From Lachnospiraceae bacterium (GTDB lineage Bacteria; Bacillota; Clostridia; Lachnospirales; Lachnospiraceae), in assembly GCA_017482945.1 (NCBI GenBank), contig JAFUMF010000010.1, positions 1 through 32,693 of the forward strand: a stretch of DNA of 32,693 nucleotides. The letters run 5' to 3'. The translations under genes and the position numbers were made by a program. Positions 1 through 7,841 of the stretch are shown piece after piece. The notes under the pieces are model-generated. The model was given only the letters and a program-made list of their open reading frames with translations. It ran no database searches and was not told where the DNA came from. Positions within the stretch are counted from its first letter, which is position 1, and each line of letters starts with the position of its first letter.

Positions 1-14
1 AAAGGAGCAATACC

Positions 15-875
15 ATGTTACAAGATCTTGATTTTGGACACTTAGACAATCAGTACCACAAAGAGAACCCAAACGACAACGACATTGTTGTCTGTGTACA
101 GGGCAAAGGTATGTTGGTGCATCGCGAAAGCAATGACGAGCTTTCTCTTCCGACCTGGGGTCAGGTGAAGGAGTGGAGCAAGGACTGGAACCACTGGCAC
201 GAGGACTGTGTTCAGTATATTTTCACACTTCAGGATGTTCACTACTTCCTTTGGATGGGGGAAGCCGGAGATATGACCGATACGTATTATACCTATGAGC
301 CGGCAATGTCTCTCCGTCAGAGAACATCCAAAAACATTTGCTTTGCCATGATGACTGCATGGCATCTGTTCAACTGGTACCGTGTGAACCGTTATTGTGG
401 TAACTGTGCACATCCGACGGTGCATGATGAAAAAGAGCGTATGATGCGCTGCCCGAACTGCGGCAACATGATCTTCCCTCGAATTGCTCCGGCTGCGATC
501 ATTGGTCTGACCAATGGAGACAAGCTGATGCTCAGTACTTACGCAAACCGCAATTATAAGCGTTATGGCCTGTTAGCTGGATTTATTGAGATTGGTGAGA
601 CTGCGGAAGAAGCCGTTGCCCGCGAGGTTATGGAAGAAGTTGGCCTGAAAGTAAAAAATATCCGCTACTACAAGAGTCAGCCGTGGGGCATCGCCGGTAA
701 CCTTTCCATTGGTTATTTCTGCGATCTGGACGGCGATGATCAGGTTCATCTGGACGAAGAGGAGCTGGCGACTGCGGAGTGGTTCGAGCGTAGTGCCCTT
801 CCGGCTGAAGATGATGGAATCAGTTTGACAAGAGAAATGATCCGTATTTTCGGCGAAGGCAAAGAGCCGAAATAG
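15..875 (+). CDS. nudC: NADH pyrophosphatase (NudC-type Nudix hydrolase)
   Basis: This cytoplasmic Nudix hydrolase is expected to split NAD(H) into NMN(H) and AMP; bacterial NudC proteins can also remove NAD caps from RNA. The 286-residue product carries a zinc ribbon with C128-x2-C131 and C146-x2-C149. A complete Nudix box follows: G189, E195, R203-E204, E207-E208 and G210. The NudC-specific SQPW motif is at residues 221-224, but the residues after it (GIAGNLS) differ from the usual PFP-x-S, so substrate preference may differ. The family is usually about 260 residues; the extra length is N-terminal. The start is fixed by AAAGGAG seven bases upstream of ATG 15. It converges on the peptidase-like gene and ends at a shared terminator. 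The family call is firm; the exact substrate is inferred. Confidence 0.93.
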   Translation: MLQDLDFGHLDNQYHKENPNDNDIVVCVQGKGMLVHRESNDELSLPTWGQVKEWSKDWNHWHEDCVQYIFTLQDVHYFLWMGEAGDMTDTYYTYEPAMSLRQRTSKNICFAMMTAWHLFNWYRVNRYCGNCAHPTVHDEKERMMRCPNCGNMIFPRIAPAAIIGLTNGDKLMLSTYANRNYKRYGLLAGFIEIGETAEEAVAREVMEEVGLKVKNIRYYKSQPWGIAGNLSIGYFCDLDGDDQVHLDEEELATAEWFERSALPAEDDGISLTREMIRIFGEGKEPK

Positions 876-897
876 GCGCTGGCAAAAAGCCGAAATA
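858..897 (+). repeat. Imperfect 23-bp tandem duplication across the nudC stop codon
   Basis: A 17-base unit at 858-874, GGCAAAGAGCCGAAATA, recurs at 881-897 with one mismatch, giving a period of 23 bp. The first copy encodes the last residues of NudC and holds its TAG stop; the second is untranslated. It looks like a local duplication and has no evident function. Confidence 0.7.
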
Positions 898-946
898 CAC
901 ACCGGCAAAAGGCAGTATGCCGCGCTGCCGTTATCAACAAAATATC

Positions 947-986
947 AAGAGCTGTGTTTCCGCACGTTGGAAACACAGCTCTTTTT
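947..986. terminator. Bidirectional rho-independent terminator
   Basis: Perfect 15-bp arms at 947-961 and 969-983 enclose a 7-base loop. Ts follow on the plus strand to 986. The minus-strand copy also ends in a short T-containing run. It sits between convergent genes and should terminate both nudC and the minus-strand patB/peptidase pair. Confidence 0.92.
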
Positions 987-1001
987 AAATTATATATGAA
1001 A

Positions 1002-2384
1002 TCACTCTTCGCGCAGTGTCCAGCGATAGGATACTGCATCATTTCCGGTATCGGCTTCCACAGCTATCTCTTCCTGTACATGAAAATGGGAATCGAAGCT
1101 ATCCGCATGCGGAGCAAAATGGGTTCCGGTCCGCATGATTTCCCAATCTTCTGTGATATCCAGGCCGGATATTTCTTTTACCTTCTCTATGAACTCCTCA
1201 TTGCCGAGGGGCTCCCCAGCGCGGTCCATTTCCAGAAGTGCCAACACCACATCGTCAATGGATTTCTGTCCGGCGGTCGCTTTGCGGATTTTTGCGTCCA
1301 CATTGGCAAGGAAAAACACACCTCGTCCGTATGCCAGTTTCTGAGCACGACGATCCTGCCAGCAGACAGCGGCCGCCTCCAGATTTTCCATGTAACGGGT
1401 CGGGTTGGTGTAATAGGAATCGGTCCATCCCTGAATTTCTTTTAACGCCTGTTCTTTTGTAATCAGTCCGGCCCGCAAAGGAAGTACAACGGAATAATAC
1501 TCAGCGGCTCCCTCCGAATACCATGTGGTCACACCATATGGTTCATCGTTTAAATGCGGCCAGTTATGAACCATTTCATGGGCCAGAATGGTCTTTTTCG
1601 CTTCCACGCTGACCGGCTGATGGTCATTCCATCCCCAGATGTAGGACCGTTTCTGCGCCGTTCCCCCACTGTTTTTGTACGGGTCCTTTCGCAGGAAAAT
1701 CCGGTAAACAGATTCCGCATCATGGAAAAATGGAGCCATGACTGCATAAAGCTTTTTTGTATATTCCGCAATCGCGGCAGTATCGAAATACGGATCTCCA
1801 AACCAGTAAAAGCCGAAGTCTCCCTCTGCAATACTGTGCACATGGCCAAATGCAAAGTAACTTCTGCGAATAGTCTCAAGCTCACATACCTTCGTAAAAT
1901 CACCTTCTCCGAAGGCATTCACACCGTAACAATCTTCCGGCATTTCCGAGCAGTCCCAGCAAATCGAAATCTCTCCGAAATAATCCTGAAACAGCGGAAT
2001 CAGCACCATACCAGAGGCATTGGCGCCTCCAGTTTCCGTTTTAAAGTCGAAGTATGGACCGCATCTATGTTCCGGTTTGTACTCACGTGGGTAAATGGTA
2101 TATCGTACGCACACATTCCCCTCCGGTGCACGCTCCACATAATATACTTTATACTCGTATGGATATTCATCCAGCACAGAGGTCCTGTAAGGAACCGTTC
2201 CCACGCTGTCAAACACTTCAAACTGTTCCGGATCACATCCAGGAACGGAATAGCCCAGCATCTGCACGCGGCACAGTTCATTGTCTGCCCTGCACTCCAA
2301 CTTGTCAAATTCCATCGTCACATCCAGCTGAGTGATGAACATGTCCTTCTCATAAGGCTTCAATGTAATTTTACAATGCTTCAT
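1002..2384 (-). CDS. Zinc metallopeptidase-like protein (M1/M61-type gluzincin fold)
   Basis: This 460-residue protein has the gluzincin active-site signature H269-E-x-x-H273, with a downstream glutamate E291 in YSEGAAEYY as third zinc ligand. The spacing of 17 residues between H273 and E291 is one short of the classical M1 spacing, so it is an M1/M61-like relative rather than a standard aminopeptidase. The N-terminal 230 residues look like a beta-rich domain. No signal peptide or membrane segment is visible, so it is probably cytoplasmic. The frame extends upstream into patB, but ATG 2384 is preferred: AAGGGG lies eight bases upstream and this start leaves an 80-base spacer after patB. It is probably co-transcribed with patB. 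The substrate is unknown. Confidence 0.75.
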   Translation of the reverse strand: MKHCKITLKPYEKDMFITQLDVTMEFDKLECRADNELCRVQMLGYSVPGCDPEQFEVFDSVGTVPYRTSVLDEYPYEYKVYYVERAPEGNVCVRYTIYPREYKPEHRCGPYFDFKTETGGANASGMVLIPLFQDYFGEISICWDCSEMPEDCYGVNAFGEGDFTKVCELETIRRSYFAFGHVHSIAEGDFGFYWFGDPYFDTAAIAEYTKKLYAVMAPFFHDAESVYRIFLRKDPYKNSGGTAQKRSYIWGWNDHQPVSVEAKKTILAHEMVHNWPHLNDEPYGVTTWYSEGAAEYYSVVLPLRAGLITKEQALKEIQGWTDSYYTNPTRYMENLEAAAVCWQDRRAQKLAYGRGVFFLANVDAKIRKATAGQKSIDDVVLALLEMDRAGEPLGNEEFIEKVKEISGLDITEDWEIMRTGTHFAPHADSFDSHFHVQEEIAVEADTGNDAVSYRWTLREE

Positions 2385-2464
2385 ATCTACATCCCCTTGT
2401 AACATATCTCCTATACTGCATTTTTTCGCATTACCTTGCCAGATTTCCTTCTTGCGAACTGGCT

Positions 2465-3646
2465 TTATTTCCAGCTTCCTGCCAATGCGCGTCTGACCTG
2501 ATCGAGTGTCCTTTCCAATTCCGACCTCGGCACGGCTATGGAATAACGTACACAAGTCTTCTTTCCAAAATATTCCGTACCCTCATCGCCGACGAACATG
2601 CCTTCGTCACACAGCAAATGCTCCAGTTCTGTCCACTGGTCTTCGTATGCACTGTAATCCACCCAGACCACGAAGGTTCCCTGCGGTCTGGTCACCAGCG
2701 CATCCGGCAATTCTTCTTTCATAAAACGGTCGATCAGCAGATAATTCTCCCAGATATACTCCCGGAGTGCCAGGACCCATTCTTTTCCTTCTTCGGTGTA
2801 GGCTTCCACAAGCCCTGAATAGACCATCGGATCCACACTGCCGAAATGATCTGCGTCCCGCTGTCTGATGTATCGTTCACGCAGTGAGTCATTTTCAATC
2901 AGCACATTGGCGTGATTCACGCCGGTCAGGCTGAATACCTTTCCCATGGAGGTGCAGCTGATCGCCAGAGCGTCCGGACCAGCCACTTTCGTATAAGGAA
3001 TGACTTCATGTTCCTCAAACACGATCTCGGCGAAAATTTCGTCGGAGAATACTGCCACATCATATTTCTTCGACAACTCTGCAATTCGCTCCAGTTCATC
3101 TTTTGTGAAGATATGTCCCGTTGGATTGTTTGGGTTACATAATACCAGAAGTTTGTTTTCGGGTCTGGAAAATGCCAGTTCCAACTCCTCCCATGGAATC
3201 GCATAGCGGCCATGCTCTTCATGCAAAGCCAATGAAACGGTCCCGCGCTGCAGCCGTCTTGCCGCCTGATTGTAGCGGTTGTAATTGGGAGACAGTACCA
3301 TGATATTCTCCCCTGGCTCGGTAAACAGGCGGATGGACGTTGCCAGAGAAAAAATGGTGCCATGGGTCGGAACGATCCAGGAGTCGTCGATTTCGTAATT
3401 CCGCAGATGTTTCATCCACCATTTTACTGCATTTCGATACTCACTTCCCGCCAGCGTGAACCCGAACACACCTTTTTTTGCTATCTTTTCCACACCTCGA
3501 CAAAATGCCGGACATGTGGCAAATTCAAATTCTGCTCCGGCATATCCGACCATTCCCTGTTCCAAGACAAAATCCGGTGTAAAGCGATCCTTCAGCCAAA
3601 TCACCGGGCCGGTGCGGTCTGATTTTTTATCAAATAATTGATTCAT
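2465..3646 (-). CDS. patB: PatB/MalY-family aminotransferase-like C-S lyase
   Basis: This is a fold-type I PLP enzyme of 393 residues, the normal length for the MalY/PatB cystathionine beta-lyase family. Visible PLP landmarks are NPNNPTG at 171-177, D202-E203 in VFSDEIF, and the Schiff-base lysine K236 in TSMGKVFSLTG. Family members cleave C-S bonds of cystathionine or cysteine conjugates to give pyruvate, ammonia and a thiol. GAGG lies seven bases upstream of ATG 3646. The peptidase-like gene follows after 80 bases on the same strand. The family is confident; a true aminotransferase or a cysteine-conjugate lyase are the main alternatives. The symbol names the family, not proven orthology. 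Confidence 0.85.
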   Translation of the reverse strand: MNQLFDKKSDRTGPVIWLKDRFTPDFVLEQGMVGYAGAEFEFATCPAFCRGVEKIAKKGVFGFTLAGSEYRNAVKWWMKHLRNYEIDDSWIVPTHGTIFSLATSIRLFTEPGENIMVLSPNYNRYNQAARRLQRGTVSLALHEEHGRYAIPWEELELAFSRPENKLLVLCNPNNPTGHIFTKDELERIAELSKKYDVAVFSDEIFAEIVFEEHEVIPYTKVAGPDALAISCTSMGKVFSLTGVNHANVLIENDSLRERYIRQRDADHFGSVDPMVYSGLVEAYTEEGKEWVLALREYIWENYLLIDRFMKEELPDALVTRPQGTFVVWVDYSAYEDQWTELEHLLCDEGMFVGDEGTEYFGKKTCVRYSIAVPRSELERTLDQVRRALAGSWK

Positions 3647-3724
3647 ATATGTTCCTCATTCGTTGTTTTTTAATTATTTGTACCTTTTTATTTTTCTAAT
3701 TTGCTTACTATCCTTCCATTCATA

Positions 3725-4048
3725 CTACAATGTAATTTTCACAAATGGAAATTCCGTAGTTAATTCTGGATTCATCTCCATCATATGCAAGATTCGGCTT
3801 GCCGCACCAGATGGATGATTCCTTCCGGCTTCCCACGCCTCTACGGTTTTTAAAGATACTCCCATATAACTTGCAAACAACTTCTGTGACAGACCGGTTC
3901 TTTTTCGAATTGTCTGAACTTCTTTTGCGCTATACTCCTTTACTGGAATAATCGTTACGATCCGTCGATTTAATTTTTTTTCGCTACTCTGAGCATCTTC
4001 AACAGCCTCCTGAAGACCAGCCATAATACTTTCATATATGTTTGTCAT
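3725..4048 (-). CDS. HigA/XRE-family antitoxin
   Basis: This 107-residue DNA-binding protein has a helix-turn-helix at about residues 40-95 (VQTIRKRTGLSQKLFASYMG, then VSLKTVEAWEAGRNHPSG), typical of HigA-type antitoxins encoded after their toxin. The N-terminal 35 residues would bind toxin. ATG 4048 is preferred to the adjacent TTG because GAAAGGAG stands about six bases upstream of it. It begins 13 bases after the toxin stop. It probably represses its own promoter by binding the palindrome at 4308-4330. It appears complete although its toxin is shortened. Confidence 0.85.
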   Translation of the reverse strand: MTNIYESIMAGLQEAVEDAQSSEKKLNRRIVTIIPVKEYSAKEVQTIRKRTGLSQKLFASYMGVSLKTVEAWEAGRNHPSGAASRILHMMEMNPELTTEFPFVKITL

Positions 4049-4061
4049 CAAAAACTCCTTT

Positions 4062-4283
4062 CTATCTTATAGACTCTTTTCCAATAATTCGTGCACTGCT
4101 GCTTTTACCTTTTTGTTCAAATGCAAATCTTAACTTTCTTAATTTCCCTGTTCCTCTGATTACAGGACCCGATTTCGGATTTTTCATTATTTCATATTCC
4201 AACCGACGTAAATCTTCGTCTTGAAAGCCTAAATCCTGCCAATTCTTCACAAACTCATTTGTCTGAATGAATGTTCTTGTCAT
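4062..4283 (-). CDS. RelE/HigB-type toxin, C-terminally truncated
   Basis: This 73-residue frame opens like a RelE/HigB mRNA interferase (TRTFIQTNEFVKNW, then RGTGKLRKLRFAFEQKGKSSSARII). It stops right after the ARII strand, in GKESIR. Members of this family usually run to about 105-115 residues. The missing part normally carries the last beta strands and helix with the conserved IYLL-x-x-Y-x-K-x-E region, so catalytic function is doubtful. ATG 4283 is chosen because AAGGAT lies eight bases upstream; the in-frame ATG at 4301 lacks a ribosome site. It could be a decayed toxin, an in-frame deletion product, or a small repressor partner. Confidence 0.7.
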   Translation of the reverse strand: MTRTFIQTNEFVKNWQDLGFQDEDLRRLEYEIMKNPKSGPVIRGTGKLRKLRFAFEQKGKSSSARIIGKESIR

Positions 4284-4305
4284 ATCTTTCATCCTTATCA
4301 TGTAT

Positions 4306-4335
4306 AGAATACCCTATTTAATAGGGTATTGTCAA
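4306..4335 (-). promoter_or_regulatory. Toxin-antitoxin promoter with embedded operator palindrome
   Basis: On the minus strand TTGACA (4330-4335) and TATTCT (4306-4311) are separated by 18 bases. A perfect palindrome with 11-base arms (AATACCCTATT, one-base centre) covers 4308-4330, filling the spacer and overlapping both hexamers. This is the arrangement expected for autorepression by the HigA-type antitoxin. Confidence 0.8.
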
Positions 4336-4516
4336 TGGTTGCTTTCTATATGTATATGACATCATTCTTACTTTTATGACAATTATTTACAAAATATATA
4401 CTTAAGTCCAATTATAAAACTTTTTATAATTAAAATAGGGCCATACACCTTCTCAAGTGCATGGCCCTGCATATTGCATGTTTTTCTCAATCCCATTTTC
4501 ACATCTCCAGTACAAA
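4336..4516. other. AT-rich gene-free stretch with two hairpins
   Basis: Together with the flanking promoter and terminator, this forms a gene-free interval of about 340 bases between toxin and peptide gene. It holds an AT hairpin (arms 4410-4418 and 4423-4431) and a stronger hairpin (AGGGCCAT 4437-4444 with ATGGCCCT 4461-4468, extended by CAC/GTG). The latter, read on the minus strand, is followed by ATTTTAATT and may be a second, weaker terminator for the polysaccharide operon. No convincing reading frame or antisense promoter was seen. Confidence 0.5.
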
Positions 4517-4569
4517 AAAATAACCGCCCCAGCCTCGCAAACTGAAGTCCGAGAAACTAAGCGGTTATT
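4512..4569 (-). terminator. Rho-independent terminator of the polysaccharide operon
   Basis: Arms AATAACCGC (4519-4527) and GCGGTTATT (4561-4569) pair over nine bases, with an inner CTCG/CGAG stem (4534-4537 with 4550-4553). Read on the minus strand the hairpin is followed by an uninterrupted run of Ts. It lies about 55 bases beyond the stop of the 28-residue peptide, the last gene of the operon. Confidence 0.75.
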
Positions 4570-4624
4570 TTATCGTTATAAGAGTTTTAAGGACCAACCG
4601 TCTATCGGCAGTACTTGTTTCAGC

Positions 4625-4711
4625 TTATCCCCAAAAGAACCATATCAGACAAGCCAACATCAATACGGCAGCAAATGTGCCGAAAATAAAGTTTTTGATT
4701 TTTTCAAACAT
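4625..4711 (-). CDS. 28-residue single-span membrane peptide
   Basis: A short frame begins at ATG 4711, with AGGAG six bases upstream, 16 bases after the stop of the giant glycosyltransferase. It encodes 28 residues: a basic start MFEKIKNFIFG followed by a hydrophobic stretch (about residues 7-27, including AAVLMLACLIWFFW), then stop. The strong ribosome site, tight spacing and position just before the terminator argue that it is translated as the last gene of the operon. No family was recognised. It could be a small subunit or anchor for the export or glycosyltransferase machinery. A membrane-toxin peptide is a less likely alternative. Confidence 0.6.
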   Translation of the reverse strand: MFEKIKNFIFGTFAAVLMLACLIWFFWG

Positions 4712-4727
4712 ACGCTCTCCTGTTTCT

Positions 4728-7700
4728 TTACGATTTTCTAAAATCCTCCTCAATCACTTCCCACGCAGCATCCACGCTGAAGTAATCGCGAATAAACTTC
4801 TGTGTCTCCAGGCACATTGCTTTGCATTCGGCCGGATCATTGTAAAGCTCCACAACCTTCGCTGCAAAGTCCGCCGGCTCATCGGCGATCTTCATGACTC
4901 TCTCGGCCTGGGTAATGCCCTCGGCACCGATGGATGTGGTCACAATTGCAGAACCGTTGTAGATGGCTTCGACCACTTTGCCTTTCACACCTGCGCCGTA
5001 GCGGAGCGGAACGATGACAATGCGGCTTGTGGCATAAAGTTCAGCCAGTTCTTCCTCAGAAACAAAGCCTTTTACGATGATTCCATTGCCCGGCTCTTCC
5101 AGCGCTTTGATTTCCTCTGTCACCTTGGAGCCAACGATATAGAACGGAACCTCTATCTTCTCACGGATCAGCGGGAAGATTTCCTTTGCAAACCATAACA
5201 CCGCGTCAGCATTCGGCGGATGGGCAAAGCCACCGACGAATAACAGGCCTTCTCTCTTCGAAAAGTCCATGTCGATGTTCTCCAAGAATTTCTCGTAAAC
5301 ATACGCTGTAATCGCTTTCACATTGATTTCCGGTTTGATTGCATGGATAGCCTCTTCCTCCACGTAAGACGGATAGTATGCCACTTCCGCTTTTTCCATG
5401 AGGGTGAACTCGATGGACTTCCAGTAATCAGAATCTCTCTTCTTCTGGATGTCGCCGGTCAGCTCATATTCGCGATACTCTCTTAAGAAATGCAGGTCAT
5501 GGCCGTAGTAAATGATCTTGATGTCCGTGTTTTTCTTAATAAAGTCAATGTACTTGGTCGCTATATGCGGACGGTTCAAGTACACGAAATCGATCTCGTC
5601 CTTATTCTTCATGATCCAGTCCCAGATACCTGCCTGATATTCCGGACCATAAAGGATCTCCACGCCCATCTGCTGGAGCGTTGTGGAGTACGGTTCTTCA
5701 TGAAGGAAGTTGTCACCTAAAAACTTCACAACATAGCCCTTCTGGATGAACATCTTCAGATATTGGTATGTGGTCTTGGAACCGGCATCTTTATCGAAGG
5801 TCGGTACATAATGATCGACAACTAAAATTACCGGTTTTCTCTGGCTGCGCTCGCGGGCGCGGAACGGGTTCGGATTGCCGGTATTGACAGACTGTTTCTT
5901 GAACTCCTCCGCCCATTTTTCTTTTAACTTCTTGCTGTTTTCCACCTGATATCGCTTCAGGCCGGTACCATTGACATCGGTACCATTGGAAACACCTTCG
6001 AAGTGAATGACTTTTGATAATGGCTGATAGACCACGCGGTATCCTGCAGCGCGCACCTGGAATGCCAGGTCAGAGTCTTCGCAATATGCAGGTGCAAAAT
6101 GATCATCAAAACCGCCAAGCTGCTTCCATAAATCCGTGGACAGCAAAATCGCCGCACCGGAAATGTAGTCAACGTCTTTCACATAGTTGTATTCCGCCTT
6201 GTCCGGATCGTCCAGGCGGCCATAGTTCCAACCAGAACCGTCGCTCCAGATAATTCCGCCTGCCTCCTGCAGTCTTCCGTCCGGGTAAACCAGCTTGGAT
6301 CCCACCATACCGATGGTCGGGTCGGACTCGATCAGGTTCACGAGTGAAGAAAGCCAGCCCGGTGTCACCTGAGTGTCATTGTTTAAGAACATGACATATT
6401 TTCCACGGGCAGATTTCGCTGCGTTGTTGCAGTTTCTGAGGAATCCCTGGTTTGTCTGGTTGCGGCAGATCACAAGATTCTCGGCGTAAAGATTCAGCTC
6501 TTTGGTCGCATCGGAGGAAACATCGTCTGCGATAATCACTTCGTAAGTCACATCCTGTGTGTGCTGCAAAATCGATACCAGACACGCATAGGTGTAGTGG
6601 ATCTGGTTGTACACCGGAATCACGATGGAAACAGTCGGATTCTCATAATGCGGGAATTTCAGTTTTCCATGCTCCATGTAACCTTCGCCGATTTTGAAAT
6701 CACCACGGATCAAATTGCGTCCCTCGGCTGTGAAATACAGTTTTCCGTATTTCGCCGGACGAAGGATCGTATTTTTCACATATGTGAGCACTTTTCTCTT
6801 TCTTGTGCCCTTTGGCAGGATCTTGTTGACTACCTTATGGCACTTTCTCAGCACTTTCCAAATGATGGACTCGTGCTTTGCAAGATACTGCAGAGTCTTT
6901 GCGATCTCCGCATTCTCGCGGCGCAGGTCAGCAATAATCACATCCAGGTTTGCCACATGGTTGTTGGTCAGACGCTGGACTTCCTGCTGCTTTACAATGG
7001 TCACGTCTTTTTCGGCAATCTCTGCTTTCAGATTCTCGCACCATTCTTTTACGATCTTCAGCTCGTTTTCACGGTCTAACAGGAATTCGATGGTTTTCGC
7101 TTCCTGCTCGTACTGTTTCATGTACTGGAAATTTCCTTCTCCATGGACATAGGCCTGGAATGCCTCTTCCATGGTCATAAAGATTTCCTGTTTCTCTTTA
7201 TCGATTTCGAAATATTCGAAAATCGCCTCCTGGCCACAGTCTAAGATGTTTTCGTATCTGCGGTAAAAATAGAGGAGGTTTCTAAAGTGTAAGAACTTCG
7301 CCGGGATCGGGAAGTTAAACACCCACTCATAATCGATTCCGTAAATGGTTCCATCGGACACCATCAGGTTTTCAAACAGGCCGTCCACGTTGGATACCGG
7401 GACAATGCGGTCTTCCATCTCCGGCACCTCGCCGAATACCGCCTTGAACTCATCGCACGGGACAAAGGTTTCTAATGATTTGGCTGGATTTACAAAATCC
7501 TCCGGGAATACCACTGCCATGCATTCACAGAGCGCCTCATACGGCACTTCGCCCATCTGGATCTGCTCGCCCAGCACATCGCCGATGGTCTTTCCCGTCA
7601 GGTATTCAAATCTCACGGTCTTTCCGGCATGCAAAAACTCCGGTTTCAGGAATTTGATCGCCGGGTTTAAGTCCTTAATCTTGTTATATTTTTCTTCAAA

Positions 7701-7841
7701 AGAACGGATGTGATCTTTTCCGGCTTCGCTCAGAGCCGTTTTTTCCACAGCGAGTACACCGTTCTCTCGAACGATGACCGTCTTAAGCTGGAACTGTTCC
7801 GCTCTTGTTCGGTTGTATTTTACATACTCAATCTGTCTCAT
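4728..7841 (-). CDS. Kinase-like / coiled-coil / GT2 / GT4 multidomain glycosyltransferase
   Basis: This 1037-residue cytoplasmic protein has four regions. Residues 1-240 look like a kinase fold: a VEK lysine K34, hinge-like EYLTGKT at 79-85, catalytic-loop-like NVDGLFEN with D153 and N158, and a DFG-like D170 in GIDYEW. Residues 245-325 are charged and helical, a probable coiled coil. Residues 400-650 are a GT2 domain (VSIVIPVYN, D439-D440, NND at 487-489, CEDSDLAF at 587-594). Residues 668-1037 are a GT4-like GT-B domain ending in GFVSEEELAELY and KVVEAIYNGSAIVTT. ATG 7841 overlaps the methyltransferase stop (ATGA) and has AAAGGG upstream. It should extend or cap the polysaccharide. Acceptor and sugars cannot be read from sequence. 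Confidence 0.85.
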   Translation of the reverse strand: MRQIEYVKYNRTRAEQFQLKTVIVRENGVLAVEKTALSEAGKDHIRSFEEKYNKIKDLNPAIKFLKPEFLHAGKTVRFEYLTGKTIGDVLGEQIQMGEVPYEALCECMAVVFPEDFVNPAKSLETFVPCDEFKAVFGEVPEMEDRIVPVSNVDGLFENLMVSDGTIYGIDYEWVFNFPIPAKFLHFRNLLYFYRRYENILDCGQEAIFEYFEIDKEKQEIFMTMEEAFQAYVHGEGNFQYMKQYEQEAKTIEFLLDRENELKIVKEWCENLKAEIAEKDVTIVKQQEVQRLTNNHVANLDVIIADLRRENAEIAKTLQYLAKHESIIWKVLRKCHKVVNKILPKGTRKRKVLTYVKNTILRPAKYGKLYFTAEGRNLIRGDFKIGEGYMEHGKLKFPHYENPTVSIVIPVYNQIHYTYACLVSILQHTQDVTYEVIIADDVSSDATKELNLYAENLVICRNQTNQGFLRNCNNAAKSARGKYVMFLNNDTQVTPGWLSSLVNLIESDPTIGMVGSKLVYPDGRLQEAGGIIWSDGSGWNYGRLDDPDKAEYNYVKDVDYISGAAILLSTDLWKQLGGFDDHFAPAYCEDSDLAFQVRAAGYRVVYQPLSKVIHFEGVSNGTDVNGTGLKRYQVENSKKLKEKWAEEFKKQSVNTGNPNPFRARERSQRKPVILVVDHYVPTFDKDAGSKTTYQYLKMFIQKGYVVKFLGDNFLHEEPYSTTLQQMGVEILYGPEYQAGIWDWIMKNKDEIDFVYLNRPHIATKYIDFIKKNTDIKIIYYGHDLHFLREYREYELTGDIQKKRDSDYWKSIEFTLMEKAEVAYYPSYVEEEAIHAIKPEINVKAITAYVYEKFLENIDMDFSKREGLLFVGGFAHPPNADAVLWFAKEIFPLIREKIEVPFYIVGSKVTEEIKALEEPGNGIIVKGFVSEEELAELYATSRIVIVPLRYGAGVKGKVVEAIYNGSAIVTTSIGAEGITQAERVMKIADEPADFAAKVVELYNDPAECKAMCLETQKFIRDYFSVDAAWEVIEEDFRKS

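Noticed and set aside
858..983. CRISPR-like or mobile-element repeats near nudC
   Set aside because: Only a single imperfect 23-bp duplication and a terminator hairpin are present; there is no array, no transposase and no target-site duplication anywhere in the window.
2385..2555. Longer N-terminus for the peptidase-like protein
   Set aside because: It would overlap the end of patB, has no ribosome site, and its residues do not resemble a domain; ATG 2384 has a clear site.
4512..4711. Type I toxin-antitoxin unit formed by the small peptide and the AATAACCGC hairpin
   Set aside because: The hairpin resembles terminators seen near small holin-like toxins, but no antisense promoter was found and the peptide sits in operon position behind the glycosyltransferase, so a plain operon-end gene is simpler.
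4677..5198. Plus-strand 173-residue open frame
   Set aside because: It is antisense to the well-supported glycosyltransferase, has no ribosome site and shows no recognisable domain.
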